DNA from: Oscillospiraceae bacterium
GTDB taxonomy: Bacteria > Bacillota > Clostridia > Oscillospirales > Oscillospiraceae
Assembly (NCBI GenBank): GCA_910575265.1
Contig: CAJTEA010000007.1
Coordinates: 1 to 64,000 of the forward strand
DNA: 64,000 nt
Direction of reading: 5' to 3'
The notes below the pieces were generated by a model that saw only the letters and a list, made by a program, of their open reading frames with translations, was not told the DNA's origin and did no database searches. How positions within the stretch are numbered: position 1 is the first letter of the stretch; each line of letters begins with the position of its first letter. This document shows positions 52,582-61,899 of the stretch, one piece after another. The translations under genes and the position numbers were made by a program.

Positions 52582-54108
52582 ATGAAAAAGCTGCTCTATA
52601 TTCTCTTCCACCGCTCTGTATTTATGTCGCTGGCCCTGATTGCCCAGATCGTAACGCTGTTTGTCATGGTGGTCTCCTTCTCCGCTTATACCGAAGTCTT
52701 CTACTGGTGCTGCATCACCCTGAGTGTCAGCGCCGCTATCGCCATCGTTGGCAGCCGAATGGAGCCGGGTTACAAAATCGCCTGGCTCCTGTTGATTTTG
52801 CCCTTTCCCATCTTTGGGGGCGCCTTCTACCTGATGGTGGGCGGCGGCTCTGTCCCCAGGCGCACTCAAAAACGAATGCATGGCATGCTGGAAAAATCCT
52901 TTGTGACCCTACGGGAGGACTTCAAAGCAGATGACCTTCTCCCTCTAGGGGGCGACGCCGCCGGTCAGGCCAGCTATCTGGAGCGTCGGGCCGCCTGCCC
53001 CGCCTACACCAACACAGAAACGGAATACTTCCCCCTGGGGGACGAGGTCTTTCCTCGCATGCTGGAGGAGCTGGAAAAGGCGGAGCACTATATTTTTCTG
53101 GAGTACTTCATTATCCAGCCCGGCGTCTTCTGGGACAGCATCCTGGCCATCCTGGAGCGGAAGGCCGCCCAAGGTGTGGAGGTCCGGGTGATCTACGACG
53201 ACTTCGGCTGCATGTTCACCCTGCCCCGGGATTACAACGAGCTCCTGACGAAAAAGGGGATCCAGTGTCGGGTATTCAACCGCCTTATGCCAGTGATGTC
53301 CCTGCGGCTGAACAACCGGGACCACCGGAAGCTGCTGATCATCGACGGCAAGGTGGGCTTCACCGGCGGCTTCAACCTGGCCGATGAGTATATCAATGTG
53401 TGCAGGCGCTTCGGCCACTGGAAGGACAGCGCCATCCTTCTGGAGGGGGACGCGGTGTGGTCTATGGCGGTGATGTTCCTCACCATGTGGGACAACATCG
53501 CCAATTGGGACGAGGACTTTGAGCGGTTTCGTCCTCCCGCCGCTCCAGTCCGGCCCTGGACGGGGTATGTCCAGCCCTATACGGACACTCCTCTGGACCG
53601 GGAGACGGTGGGGCAGGCGGTCTACCTCAATATGATCGCCAAGGCCAAGAATTATATCTATATCACCACTCCTTATCTGGTCATCGACGTGGCCACCAAC
53701 ACCGCCCTGTGCAACGCCGCCAAATCCGGCGTGGATGTACGCATTATCACCCCCCATATCCCGGACAAGCGGTATGTCTTTGAGGTCACCCGGGCGCACT
53801 ATCCTCCCCTGCTGGAGGCGGGGGTAAAAATCTATGAGTACACTCCCGGGTTCATTCACGCCAAAAACTTTGTGGTGGACGACCGCTTTGCCACCGTGGG
53901 CACCGTCAACCTGGACTACCGCAGCCTGTTCCTCCACTTTGAAGACGGCGTCTGGCTGTGCGAGGCCCCCTGCATCCGGGATATCCGCCGAGACTTTGAA
54001 GAGACTTTGAGCCGCTCTGAACCCTGCTCTCTGCGCCAGTTCAAGCATCTGAATATCCTCCTCCAGCTCTACCGCAGCATCCTGCGGGTCTTCGCTCCCC
54101 TGATGTAA
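52582..54108 (+). CDS. cls: Cardiolipin synthase
   Basis: Cls joins two phosphatidylglycerol molecules to cardiolipin and glycerol. The 508-residue protein has two N-terminal membrane helices (about 8-60), a third hydrophobic stretch near 70-90, and two PLD catalytic motifs: HRKLLIIDGKVGFTGGFN and HAKNFVVDDRFATVGTVNLD, both with H-x-K-x4-D. Length is normal. A GGGAGG site precedes the ATG, and a strong terminator follows. Confidence 0.95.
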   Translation: MKKLLYILFHRSVFMSLALIAQIVTLFVMVVSFSAYTEVFYWCCITLSVSAAIAIVGSRMEPGYKIAWLLLILPFPIFGGAFYLMVGGGSVPRRTQKRMHGMLEKSFVTLREDFKADDLLPLGGDAAGQASYLERRAACPAYTNTETEYFPLGDEVFPRMLEELEKAEHYIFLEYFIIQPGVFWDSILAILERKAAQGVEVRVIYDDFGCMFTLPRDYNELLTKKGIQCRVFNRLMPVMSLRLNNRDHRKLLIIDGKVGFTGGFNLADEYINVCRRFGHWKDSAILLEGDAVWSMAVMFLTMWDNIANWDEDFERFRPPAAPVRPWTGYVQPYTDTPLDRETVGQAVYLNMIAKAKNYIYITTPYLVIDVATNTALCNAAKSGVDVRIITPHIPDKRYVFEVTRAHYPPLLEAGVKIYEYTPGFIHAKNFVVDDRFATVGTVNLDYRSLFLHFEDGVWLCEAPCIRDIRRDFEETLSRSEPCSLRQFKHLNILLQLYRSILRVFAPLM

Positions 54109-54110
54109 TG

Positions 54111-54143
54111 AAAATGGACCGCCCCCTGGACGGTCCATTTTTG
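54111..54143. terminator. Rho-independent terminator after cls
   Basis: AAATGGACCG pairs with CGGTCCATTT across a nine-base loop and is followed by TT. The A-run on the left lets it also serve the convergent Cys-rich gene. Confidence 0.85.
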
Positions 54144-54144
54144 T

Positions 54145-54975
54145 TTACCGGCAGCAGCCTCCGCAAGTATTGACACTGCTGGAAGTGGTGATGGTGTTCG
54201 GCGGGAAGAATTCGTCCACAGGGAACTGGACCTGACGGAACATGTCGCAGGGGTCCTCCTGGCAGTGGTCCTCGCCGCAGCCGCAATCCTTGGTGGGGAT
54301 ACAGTAGTCGTAAACAGGGATCAGCAGCTGGGTATCCCGCTCCAAACGGATAATGGAAAACTGCCCCAGGGTCACAAACACCCGGTGCTGGTCTCCGCCG
54401 GTCACCAGCTCGTCACCGAAGCAGGCGGCCACCGCCATAGGGATGTCCACACAGCCACAGTCGCAGGGACGGCAGTCACACACCTCAACCAGCTTCAAAT
54501 TCAGGATCAGAGGATCCACGGCCTCCACCACCGCGGTGGGCAGATTCGACTGAGGAACACACTGGACCTGGTTCTCGTTGTTCTCCGAGGTAAAGCTCTT
54601 GGATCCGCTCTCACTGCCAAAGAGCACAGCCCGCTTGCTGAACACAGCCAGACCGCAGACCTGGACTGGACGGGCGGCGCCCACAAAGGCGTCAGCAGTG
54701 ATGCGGTAAAAATAACGAACATCCACGGTATAGAAGCCCCGGTTGAAGGTAACCGGCTCCACATCGATGTACGCATACAGCAGCTCGGCGGAACCGGCCT
54801 TGAGCGACTGAGCCCGGTCGATCACCTCCTGGGAACAGCGGGTGGGGTAAACGCGCAGATCCTCAACGCAGTCCTTATCCCGGCATGAATCGAAGATTTT
54901 TTTCGTGTGTATGCACACGGCCTCCCGGATACTGCGATCGTCGCAGACGGGGCCGGGCACGACCTTTTCTGGCAT
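54145..54975 (-). CDS. Cysteine-rich hypothetical protein (possible spore coat)
   Basis: The 276-residue protein starts at an ATG behind AGGAGGG. It is rich in paired cysteines late in the sequence (CDCRPCDCGCVD, KDCGCGEDHCQEDPC, NTCGGCCR), with a beta-rich centre (LLYAYIDVEPVTFNRGFYTVD). No signal peptide. The CGCG-type clusters suggest a cross-linked coat or exosporium protein, which would suit a spore former, but I know no named family. It faces cls across a terminator. Confidence 0.7.
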   Translation of the reverse strand: MPEKVVPGPVCDDRSIREAVCIHTKKIFDSCRDKDCVEDLRVYPTRCSQEVIDRAQSLKAGSAELLYAYIDVEPVTFNRGFYTVDVRYFYRITADAFVGAARPVQVCGLAVFSKRAVLFGSESGSKSFTSENNENQVQCVPQSNLPTAVVEAVDPLILNLKLVEVCDCRPCDCGCVDIPMAVAACFGDELVTGGDQHRVFVTLGQFSIIRLERDTQLLIPVYDYCIPTKDCGCGEDHCQEDPCDMFRQVQFPVDEFFPPNTITTSSSVNTCGGCCR

Positions 54976-55147
54976 AGAATTCCCTCCTAGATTTGGATGG
55001 TAATGGGCGCCGGAGCGCCCGGTAAGGGGTTTGCTTACAACACATCTTATGTGCCAGCGGGTTTTTGGTGCGGAAGAGCCGGTTTTTCTCTTGCGCATTT
55101 TTCGGTTTGCGGCTATAATAAGATAGCCACTGGAAAGGAGGCGCTCT

Positions 55148-55681
55148 ATGCCGCCTGTAGGATATATTCAGGACGATCTGGACCTGAAGCTGTTGATTTT
55201 GTATATTATGGACCGCGCCGCCGGCCCTCTCACCTTTTTGCAGCTGTTTGAGCTGGCCCTTTTCGACGCGGGAGTGGACTACTTTTCCCTCACCCAGGCG
55301 GTAGACCACATGGTGGCCACGGGACAGCTCTCCAAAGAGGGCGACCGCCTCGCCATCACAGACAAGGGCCGGCGAAACAGCCAGATCTGCACAAGCAGCC
55401 TGCCCCACTCGGTACGGCTGCACTGTGATGAAAATTTGATTCAGGTAAACGAAGCCCTGCGGCGGGAGTCCCAGGTCCACGCCGAGGTCATTCCAAACCA
55501 GGACGGCACCGCTATCCTTCGGCTGCGGCTGGAGGACGGCGCCGACGCTCTGCTCGCTTTGGAGCTGCTGGCTCCAACCCCCGGGCAGGCCGAACAGTGG
55601 GCCGGGTCTTTTCGCCAAAATCCCTCGTCCCTCTACCTGGGGATTACGCGGCTGCTGGACGGACAGAAGGAGGCACTATGA
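55148..55681 (+). CDS. DUF4364 family protein
   Basis: The 177-residue protein matches DUF4364, beginning YIQDDLDLKLLILYIMDRA and PLTFLQLFELALFDAGVDYFS, and ending in a basic, Asn/Gln-rich tail. The N-terminal part folds like a winged helix (PadR/ArsR style), so a DNA-binding role is likely. The ATG follows GGAGG. Its stop overlaps the next gene's ATG (ATGA), so the two are coupled. Confidence 0.87.
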   Translation: MPPVGYIQDDLDLKLLILYIMDRAAGPLTFLQLFELALFDAGVDYFSLTQAVDHMVATGQLSKEGDRLAITDKGRRNSQICTSSLPHSVRLHCDENLIQVNEALRRESQVHAEVIPNQDGTAILRLRLEDGADALLALELLAPTPGQAEQWAGSFRQNPSSLYLGITRLLDGQKEAL

Positions 55682-56148
55682 GACGAAACGACCGCGCTCA
55701 GAACAGGGATTTCTCCCTGTCTCTTATCGACCACTGCACCCACGGGATCATGGCTGTTTCCACCGGCGAGGCCACCCCCTACTGCCTGCCCCTGTCCTTT
55801 GTCCGGACAGGAGACGACCTCTACTTCCACTGCGCCCAAGAGGGACGAAAGGTGGAGCTGCTGCGCCGCTTCCCCCGAGTTTGCGTCACCTTTGTGGGAG
55901 ACGACCGCCCCGCCTTTGTGGCTCCGGCCATGTACACCACCTATTTTCAGTCCGCCATTGTCACCGGAACGGCTAGTGAAGTAACCGACCCCGGGGAAAA
56001 GGCCCAAGCCCTGCGGGCTCTGTGCCGGAAGCTGACCCCGGACGCTATGTCCGGCTTTGAGCAGGCAGTGGAGAAAAGCCTCTCCGTCACCGCAGTGTGG
56101 AAGGTTCATATGGACGAGGTTTCCGGGAAAGCAAAACTGACGCATTAA
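55678..56148 (+). CDS. Pyridoxamine 5'-phosphate oxidase family (FMN-binding split barrel) protein
   Basis: The 156-residue protein is a flavin-reductase-like split barrel: THGIMAVSTGEATPYCLPL near residues 21-39, LYFHCAQEGRKVELL and CVTFVGDD. NimA-like members of this group reduce nitro compounds or bind FMN. The exact substrate is unknown. It starts on the ATGA overlapping the DUF4364 stop and is followed by a strong hairpin. Confidence 0.88.
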   Translation: MRRNDRAQNRDFSLSLIDHCTHGIMAVSTGEATPYCLPLSFVRTGDDLYFHCAQEGRKVELLRRFPRVCVTFVGDDRPAFVAPAMYTTYFQSAIVTGTASEVTDPGEKAQALRALCRKLTPDAMSGFEQAVEKSLSVTAVWKVHMDEVSGKAKLTH

Positions 56149-56185
56149 AAAATGCCTCCGATGCCGGTCCATCGGAGGCACTTTT
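56147..56185. terminator. Bidirectional terminator between PNPOx-like gene and phoH
   Basis: A nine-base stem (GCCTCCGAT / ATCGGAGGC) is flanked by an A-run on the left and CTTTTGG on the right. It serves both convergent transcripts. Confidence 0.85.
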
Positions 56186-56189
56186 GGGC

Positions 56190-57179
56190 CTATCTGTTTA
56201 CTTCCCGCTTGTCCTTTTTGTTCCGCCGGTCCTCGTCCACCTCATAAGCCTTAATGATCTTCTGCACCAGGGCGTGGCGGACCACATCAGATTCGTTGAG
56301 GCGGAGGATGGCGATGTCCTCCACTCCCTTCAGCACCCGCATAGCCTCCCGCAGGCCAGACACCTTGTCGGTGGGCAGGTCGATCTGGGTGATATCGCCG
56401 GTGATGACAATCCGGGACCCGAAGCCCAGACGGGTGAGGAACATTTTCATCTGCTCCCGGCTGGTATTCTGGGCCTCGTCCAGGATGATAAAGGAGTCGT
56501 CCAGGGTGCGGCCCCGCATGTAGGCCAGGGGGGCCACCTCAATGTTGCCCCGCTCCAGGTATTTCTGATAGGTCTCCGGACCCAGCATCTCAAACAGGGC
56601 GTCATACAGGGGGCGCAGGTAGGGATCCACCTTGGACTGCAAATCGCCGGGGAGGAAGCCAAGCCGCTCCCCCGCCTCCACCGCCGGACGGGTGAGGATG
56701 ACGCGGTTGATCTCCTTGGCCCGGAAGGCGGCCACAGCGGCGGCCACAGCCAGATAGGTCTTGCCGGTGCCGGCGGGGCCGATGCCCAGGGTGACTACGT
56801 TATTTTTGATGGCCTCCACATACTTTTTCTGCCCCAGCGTTTTCGCCTTGATAGGCTTGCCCTTGGCGGTGACGCAGATCACATCCCCGGCCAGCTGGAC
56901 GATCTGGCTTTCCCGGCCCTCCCTCACCAGCTGAATGATATAACGCACATTCTGCTCGTTGATGGTCTCTCCCTTGGAGGCCAGGGTCATCAAGTTCTCG
57001 ATGGCCTTGACGGCGTACATCACCCCCTCCGGGTCCTCTCCCGCCACCTTGAGCATGGAATCCCGGCTCACCACCGTGACCCCCATCTCATGTTCGATGA
57101 TGCGGATGTTCTCGTCGAAGGAGCCAAACACATTGATGGTCTCCTCCAGGCGCTCCAGGCTTATGGTCTGTTCTGTCAT
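56190..57179 (-). CDS. phoH: PhoH family ATPase/RNA-binding protein
   Basis: PhoH-like (PhoL) proteins are ATPases linked to RNA metabolism, often beside ybeY. The 329-residue protein has an N-terminal KH-like region (about 1-90) and Walker A GPAGTGKTYLAVA (about 131-143), then SFIILDEAQNTS as Walker B. The ATG at 57179 is used. A TTG at 57188, four bases after AAGGAG, is an alternative. It follows yqfD by 17 bases, but no ybeY comes next. The transcript ends at a hairpin. Confidence 0.93.
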   Translation of the reverse strand: MTEQTISLERLEETINVFGSFDENIRIIEHEMGVTVVSRDSMLKVAGEDPEGVMYAVKAIENLMTLASKGETINEQNVRYIIQLVREGRESQIVQLAGDVICVTAKGKPIKAKTLGQKKYVEAIKNNVVTLGIGPAGTGKTYLAVAAAVAAFRAKEINRVILTRPAVEAGERLGFLPGDLQSKVDPYLRPLYDALFEMLGPETYQKYLERGNIEVAPLAYMRGRTLDDSFIILDEAQNTSREQMKMFLTRLGFGSRIVITGDITQIDLPTDKVSGLREAMRVLKGVEDIAILRLNESDVVRHALVQKIIKAYEVDEDRRNKKDKREVNR

Positions 57180-57196
57180 TGGTATCAAATCTCTCC

Positions 57197-58414
57197 TTAT
57201 TCCGCGGGAAGCTCCTGGCTGCCGGGCCGCTCCTCGCCGATCTCCTCCAGGCACTGGGCGGTGAGGGTGACCTCCAGCCGCCCGCCGCTCACCCTCGCGG
57301 AAAACTGTGTATTCTCCACCTGGCCGTCCTCACCGATGAGGGCGGCCAGCTGTGTGTTCAGCTGCTCCTCCAGCAGCGCCTGGGCGGCGGCGCGGTCCAC
57401 CTCCACCGTCCGGGCGGTGTACTCCCGAACCGTCTCACAGCTCAGGGACAGGGGCAGCGCCTCCCCGCCGGGCAGCGCCGCCTGACGTACTGTTGTCATT
57501 TTATCATATCTAGGCCAGGAAATACTAGTGTTTCCAAAAATTTTAATCCGCTGGCCAAAAATGTTTACAGACCAGACACTTTTTTCCGCCCCGGTGTAGT
57601 CCTTTACCTCCGTTTCCAGAGGGATGGCGGCGGTGAGAAAGCGCCAGGTCCGGGCCCAAACTCTCCCGCGGGCGTGGGTCTGGTAATACCGGTTGGGCAG
57701 GTCGCTGTACTTGGGCGGCTCCATGGTGACAATGCCTGAGATCAGCACGTCCCCTTTGGCTACCACGTTCCCCTCCTCCACCACCGCGTCCCCCTGCTCC
57801 GGCTCCACATGGGTGATTACCCCATCCGCCTGGGCCACAATGTCAAAATACCCCGATTCGTCAATGCGCTCCGGCACCTTCACTTCCTCCCGGACGATCA
57901 CCTCCAGCCGGGTTCCGTAGAGATTCAGAGCCATCCAGGACAAGCCGTCCAGCCCTACCAGCGCCTCCTGGGCCAGCTCCCTCCGGTCCAGAGCGGGGCC
58001 GTACACCCCCGGACGCACCCCCAGCTGGCGCAGCTGGCTGAGGATCACGGCGTCAGGCACCTCCTCGTTCCCAGTTACCTGGATCACCAGCACAAAGCGG
58101 GACAGGAAGCTCACCGCGCACAGGGCAAACAAAAGGCCCGCCAAAAAGGCGTAACGGGTGCGGAACCGGACCAGAAAGTCGGGCAGACCCCGGCTGATTT
58201 CCCGCTCCACCTCACAGCCCGCCCGCCGGGCCAGCCCCTCCAGCAGACCGACGGAGCGCCGCCGGGTGGTCAGGCGCAGGGTGTGCTCGTCCAGCCACTC
58301 CATGGCCCAAAAGTCGATCCCCTCCTGGGCGCACAGGTTCATTAACCGCTCGGGAAACAGCCCGGTCACCCGGATCACCACCATCCCCCGGAGAAAATTC
58401 ATCAGTTTTCTCAT
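57197..58414 (-). CDS. yqfD: Sporulation protein YqfD
   Basis: YqfD is a membrane protein of sporulating Firmicutes made in the mother cell. The 405-residue protein has an N-terminal soluble part, one clear membrane segment (RYAFLAGLLFALCAVSFLS, about 89-107) and a large extracytoplasmic domain with VIVREEVKVPERID and GDVLISGIVTMEPPK, as in the family. It begins ten bases after yqfC. The yqfC-yqfD-phoH order is conserved in Firmicutes. Confidence 0.92.
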   Translation of the reverse strand: MRKLMNFLRGMVVIRVTGLFPERLMNLCAQEGIDFWAMEWLDEHTLRLTTRRRSVGLLEGLARRAGCEVEREISRGLPDFLVRFRTRYAFLAGLLFALCAVSFLSRFVLVIQVTGNEEVPDAVILSQLRQLGVRPGVYGPALDRRELAQEALVGLDGLSWMALNLYGTRLEVIVREEVKVPERIDESGYFDIVAQADGVITHVEPEQGDAVVEEGNVVAKGDVLISGIVTMEPPKYSDLPNRYYQTHARGRVWARTWRFLTAAIPLETEVKDYTGAEKSVWSVNIFGQRIKIFGNTSISWPRYDKMTTVRQAALPGGEALPLSLSCETVREYTARTVEVDRAAAQALLEEQLNTQLAALIGEDGQVENTQFSARVSGGRLEVTLTAQCLEEIGEERPGSQELPAE

Positions 58415-58424
58415 GTCCGCCCCC

Positions 58425-58694
58425 TTACACCAGCGTGATCTGTGACACCTTTCCCGTAATCAGCAGCTCGATGCCCGTCATGGCCCGCAGCTCCAGTCCT
58501 TCCCCCGCGATTTTGATGACCCAGCCGCCGCCGCTGATGTGAATCTCCTCCCGCCCGTAGGCCAGAATCCCTTTGTGGTTTTCCACCCGCAGCTCGCCGT
58601 CCCCCACCAGCTCCAGCTTGGGCAGGCCCGCCAAAGCGTCGGCGGGGAGGTCAAATGTTTCCGCCGCCCGTTGTAACAGTCCACGGGGTTTCAT
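58425..58694 (-). CDS. yqfC: Sporulation protein YqfC (YabP/YqfC family)
   Basis: YqfC is a small sporulation protein of the YabP family. The 89-residue protein has the family beta-sheet: LPKLELVGDGELRVENHKG, GILAYGREEIHIS, and LELRAMTGIELLITG. The ATG at 58694 follows GAGAGGTG at six bases. It heads the yqfC-yqfD-phoH operon. Upstream 58704-58827 holds no gene that I can support. Confidence 0.92.
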   Translation of the reverse strand: MKPRGLLQRAAETFDLPADALAGLPKLELVGDGELRVENHKGILAYGREEIHISGGGWVIKIAGEGLELRAMTGIELLITGKVSQITLV

Positions 58695-58827
58695 AAAAAT
58701 CACCTCTCCCCTATCTATATGAAAGGGAGAGGCGTGTTATTTCACCAGCTTCTGTTTATCGCCGCCGCGATCTTACCGGCTGGAACTGCCAGTTACCATA
58801 ACAATTTTTCAATTTAAAAGCCTCCGC

Positions 58828-59400
58828 TCAGCTCAGTGGAACGGCGCGGGTTTCCCAAGCGCCCGCGCCGGTGTCATAGTGAATCACCGCCTGATCCTCC
58901 ATCCATTCCAGCTCATAGCAGCCCTGGGCGAAGGGCCAGATGTCGCGGGCCTCATAGGTTATGCCGGTTTGCCGGAACAGACAGGGAGCGGCGGGCAGGT
59001 AAAACCCACCCCAGACCTTAGCCAGCCATTTTTCCTCCCTGACGACCAGTCCCACCTCTCCAGCCGGGGTGTAAATTGGAATGTAATCGGGGCTGGTGCT
59101 GAAAAAGAACCCGAAAAACAGCACAGTCAGCAGAAACACCCCCTCCAACAGCAGGACAAAAACCAGAGCGGCCACACGCTTCCAGCCCTTTGTGAACGCG
59201 GCAGTCGCCCCGGCCCCCCAGACCAGCAGGGCCAGCAGGAAGATCAGAATGTCCAGACTCCATATGGCCGTACTGTCCACAGGACCAATGACCAGCAGAA
59301 ACCCCAGGCTGTCAACCACACTCATCAGGATTCCAACTCCGACGCACACCGCCAGCACAATCCAAATAGCTCTTTGAAACCGTTTTATCCTCTCGTTCAT
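58828..59400 (-). CDS. Hypothetical membrane protein (190 aa)
   Basis: The first 110 residues form about four membrane segments (IWIVLAVCVGVGILMSVVD, LGFLLVIG, LDILIFLLALLVWGAG, VFVLLLEGVFLLTVLFFG). The last 75 residues are soluble and rich in aromatics (EWMEDQAVIHYD). No family recognised. The ATG at 59400 follows AGGAG at eight bases. It stands alone between yqfC and nth. Confidence 0.7.
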   Translation of the reverse strand: MNERIKRFQRAIWIVLAVCVGVGILMSVVDSLGFLLVIGPVDSTAIWSLDILIFLLALLVWGAGATAAFTKGWKRVAALVFVLLLEGVFLLTVLFFGFFFSTSPDYIPIYTPAGEVGLVVREEKWLAKVWGGFYLPAAPCLFRQTGITYEARDIWPFAQGCYELEWMEDQAVIHYDTGAGAWETRAVPLS

Positions 59401-59493
59401 GGAGCGTTCTCCTCTCCATCGGAACAAACGCGAAACATCCCCCAGCTGGCAGACCCTTGCGGCTGACCTCCAGGGGCGGAAAACCCACCGCTG

Positions 59494-60141
59494 TCAGGCT
59501 CCGTTCTTGGCAAAATGGTCGCACCAGGGGCGCAGGGCGCAGCTCTGGCACTGGGGCCGGCGGGCAATGCACACGGCCCGGCCGTGGAGGACCATCCGGT
59601 GGCAGAAGTCGTTGGACTCCTCCGGGGGCAGGACCGCCCTCAGCTGGGTTTCCACCTTGGCCGGGTCCTTGGTGCCGTCGGTGAGGCCCAGCAGGCCGGT
59701 GATCCGGATGCAGTGGGTATCCGCCACCACCACACCGGGGGTTTTGTAAACATCCCCCAGAATCAGGTTGGCGGTTTTGCGGCCCACGCCGGGGAGCTTG
59801 AGCAGATCCTCCATGGTGTCGGGGACTCTGCCGCCGTAGTCGCGAATCAGCATCTGGGAGGCCAGGACGATATCTTTGGCCTTGGCCCGGAAAAAGCCGG
59901 TGGAGTGAATATACTCCTCCACCTCGGCAATATCGGCGTTGGCCAGCGCCTCCAGGGTGGGGAAGCGGGCGTAGAGAGCGGGAGTCACCTTGTTTACCCG
60001 CTCGTCAGTACACTGGGCGGCCAGGCGGACGGAAAACAGCAGTTCGTAGTCCTTTTGATACTCCAGGGAGCAGATGCTATCCGGGTATAGGACCTTCAGC
60101 TCCTCCACAATGGCGCGGATGTCTTCGGGTGTCTTATTCAT
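59494..60141 (-). CDS. nth: Endonuclease III
   Basis: Nth removes oxidised pyrimidines and nicks abasic DNA in base excision repair. The 215-residue protein has the helix-hairpin-helix LLKLPGVGRKTANLI (about 108-122) with the catalytic Lys in GRKTA, the Asp of VADTHCIRI and the C-terminal [4Fe-4S] ligands C-x6-C-x2-C-x5-C (CIARRPQCQSCALRPWC). Length is normal. Confidence 0.96.
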   Translation of the reverse strand: MNKTPEDIRAIVEELKVLYPDSICSLEYQKDYELLFSVRLAAQCTDERVNKVTPALYARFPTLEALANADIAEVEEYIHSTGFFRAKAKDIVLASQMLIRDYGGRVPDTMEDLLKLPGVGRKTANLILGDVYKTPGVVVADTHCIRITGLLGLTDGTKDPAKVETQLRAVLPPEESNDFCHRMVLHGRAVCIARRPQCQSCALRPWCDHFAKNGA

Positions 60142-60237
60142 AACGGGTCACCTCTTGAGTGTTTTCTCTATTCTAACATAACCTGCGGAAAATTTCGAGG
60201 GGTTTTGGCAAATTGCGCTTTTTCAACTTTATGGACT

Positions 60238-61722
60238 CTATCCGTCCAGCAAAACCGTTCCGGTAGTAATCTTTGCTCGGAATGCCCGGTCGTGCTCCAC
60301 AAACAGCAGCGTAGGCCGGTACTGGAGCAGAAGATCCTCCATCTGGACCCGGGAGAACAGGTCGATATAGTTCAGCGGCTCGTCCCAGACATAAAGGTGG
60401 GCGCTCTGGCACAGGCTGGCCGCAAGGAGGACCTTTTTCCGCTGTCCGGCGCTGTACTCCCCCATGTCCCGCTCAAACAGCTCCCGGCCAAAGTCCAGCT
60501 TGCGCAGAACGGTGAGAAATTGGGTACGCTCCAGCTCCTGACTCTCCGCCCATTCCAGCAACCCGCCCCGCAGATGGTCCGACCGCTGGGATACGTAAGA
60601 AATTTTCAGCCCCGACGCCCGCCAAAGCTCCCCGGTGTGGGGAACCTCCTCCCCCAGAATCAGCCGCAGAAGGCTGGTCTTGCCGCTACCGTTGCCGCCA
60701 TTCAGACAGAGGCGGTCCCCTTGCCGCAAGGTAAAGGTCACCGGCTTCCCGGTCACGCCGGGGTAGGCCACCGCCAGGTCCCGGCCCTCCAGCAGCCGGT
60801 CACTGTGGTAGGCCAGGGGTGTCAACTTCAGCGTGTCCGCCCGCTCAAGGTCCTGAAGCAGGGCGGATTTTTCCTGAATGGCCTTTTTCTGGCGGTCCTC
60901 CAGATTCTTGGCCCGCTTCATCATCTTGGCCGACTTGTGGCCGATAAAGCCCCGGTCCGGGCGCAGACCGGAACGTTTGCTGCCGTATTTGGTCTTTTCC
61001 ACTTTATCCGACCAGGAGGAGGTCTGCTTCGCGGCCTGCTCCAGGCGGCGAATCTCCCCCTTCAGCTTCTCGTTCCGGGCCAGCTCTCCCCGGTCCCGGT
61101 CCTCTTTGTTTTGAAACCAGGTGGAAAAGCTTCCCCGCACCAGCTCCGGGCCGGTAGGATTCAGGGCCAGGATGTGGTCCACACAGCCGTCCAGAAAAGC
61201 CCGGTCGTGGGACACCAGAAGAAACCCCCGATCCAGCTCGCGGAGATATTCCGCCACCAGCGCCCGGCCCGGGCCGTCCAGGTGGTTGGTAGGCTCGTCC
61301 AGCATGGGGTAGGCGCCCTCGTCCAGAAAAAGCGAGGCCAGCAGCGCTCGGGTCTGTTCCCCTCCACTGAGCGTGGAGAAGGGACGGTTCAAAACCTCCT
61401 CCTCCAGCCCCAGCCTGGACAGCTCCCAAACCAGCCGCCACTCCTCCTCCAGGGGCGCGTCCTCCAGCAGAATGTCCAGGGTCCGGCGGGATTGGTCCGC
61501 CACCGGTCTGGGCCAGCGGATACAGGGCTGGCCCAGGGATACTGTCCCCCGTCCCTCCAGCTCCCCCGCCAGCAGGCGGAGGAGGGTGGTCTTTCCCCGG
61601 CCGTTGCGGCCCACAAGCCCCAGCTTCCAGTTGGTGTCCAGCTGGAGGTTCAGGCCTTCAAACACCGGGGTGTGGTCCCCGTCGTAGGTGAAACGCAGGT
61701 TTTGTATTATGATTTGAGACAT
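60238..61722 (-). CDS. ABC-F ATPase (Lsa/Vga-like, probable ribosome protection)
   Basis: ABC-F proteins lack membrane domains. Many dislodge antibiotics from the ribosome. The 494-residue protein has two ATPase halves: GRNGRGKTTLL, LSGGEQTRALL and MLDEPTNHLD, then GGNGSGKTSLL, YSAGQRKKVLL and VWDEPLNYID. A basic interdomain linker (about 190-300, rich in Arg/Lys) should contact the ribosome. The architecture is like Lsa-type resistance proteins, but substrate is unproven. The ATG at 61722 follows AGGAGGGG. A 230-base leader with peptide, hairpins and terminator precedes it. Confidence 0.9.
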   Translation of the reverse strand: MSQIIIQNLRFTYDGDHTPVFEGLNLQLDTNWKLGLVGRNGRGKTTLLRLLAGELEGRGTVSLGQPCIRWPRPVADQSRRTLDILLEDAPLEEEWRLVWELSRLGLEEEVLNRPFSTLSGGEQTRALLASLFLDEGAYPMLDEPTNHLDGPGRALVAEYLRELDRGFLLVSHDRAFLDGCVDHILALNPTGPELVRGSFSTWFQNKEDRDRGELARNEKLKGEIRRLEQAAKQTSSWSDKVEKTKYGSKRSGLRPDRGFIGHKSAKMMKRAKNLEDRQKKAIQEKSALLQDLERADTLKLTPLAYHSDRLLEGRDLAVAYPGVTGKPVTFTLRQGDRLCLNGGNGSGKTSLLRLILGEEVPHTGELWRASGLKISYVSQRSDHLRGGLLEWAESQELERTQFLTVLRKLDFGRELFERDMGEYSAGQRKKVLLAASLCQSAHLYVWDEPLNYIDLFSRVQMEDLLLQYRPTLLFVEHDRAFRAKITTGTVLLDG

Positions 61723-61745
61723 ATAATCCCCTCCTGTCATGTGCG

Positions 61746-61780
61746 AAAAAGCCGCAAGAGGGTTCTCCCTCTCACGGCGG
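61746..61780 (-). terminator. Leader terminator (attenuator) upstream of the ABC-F gene
   Basis: On the minus strand CCGCC-GTGAGAGGG folds on CCCTCTTGCGG with an AGAA loop and is followed by CTTTTTCG. It stops 20 bases before the ribosome site, between the promoter and the coding region. Confidence 0.8.
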
Positions 61781-61856
61781 CGGAAGGGCGTCATACGCCC
61801 AATATGAGCCGAAAGGGGAAGATTGCGCGTTTCCTCTCGCGGATCCATGACAGAAC

Positions 61857-61876
61857 AGAGCCGTCATGACGGCTCT
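61857..61876. repeat. Perfect 20-bp palindrome in the ABC-F leader
   Basis: AGAGCCGTCA and its exact complement TGACGGCTCT abut without a loop. In RNA this would fold as a hairpin or, in DNA, bind a dimeric protein. Being in the transcribed leader without a T-run on the minus strand, it is more likely an alternate pairing partner of the attenuator. Confidence 0.6.
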
Positions 61877-61899
61877 CAAAAAGCGTCCCTGTCACGGAA

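Noticed and set aside
60205-61869. 554-codon plus-strand open frame opposite the ABC-F gene and leader
   Set aside because: Antisense to clear ABC-F motifs, repetitive Gln/Pro/Leu composition and no start signal.
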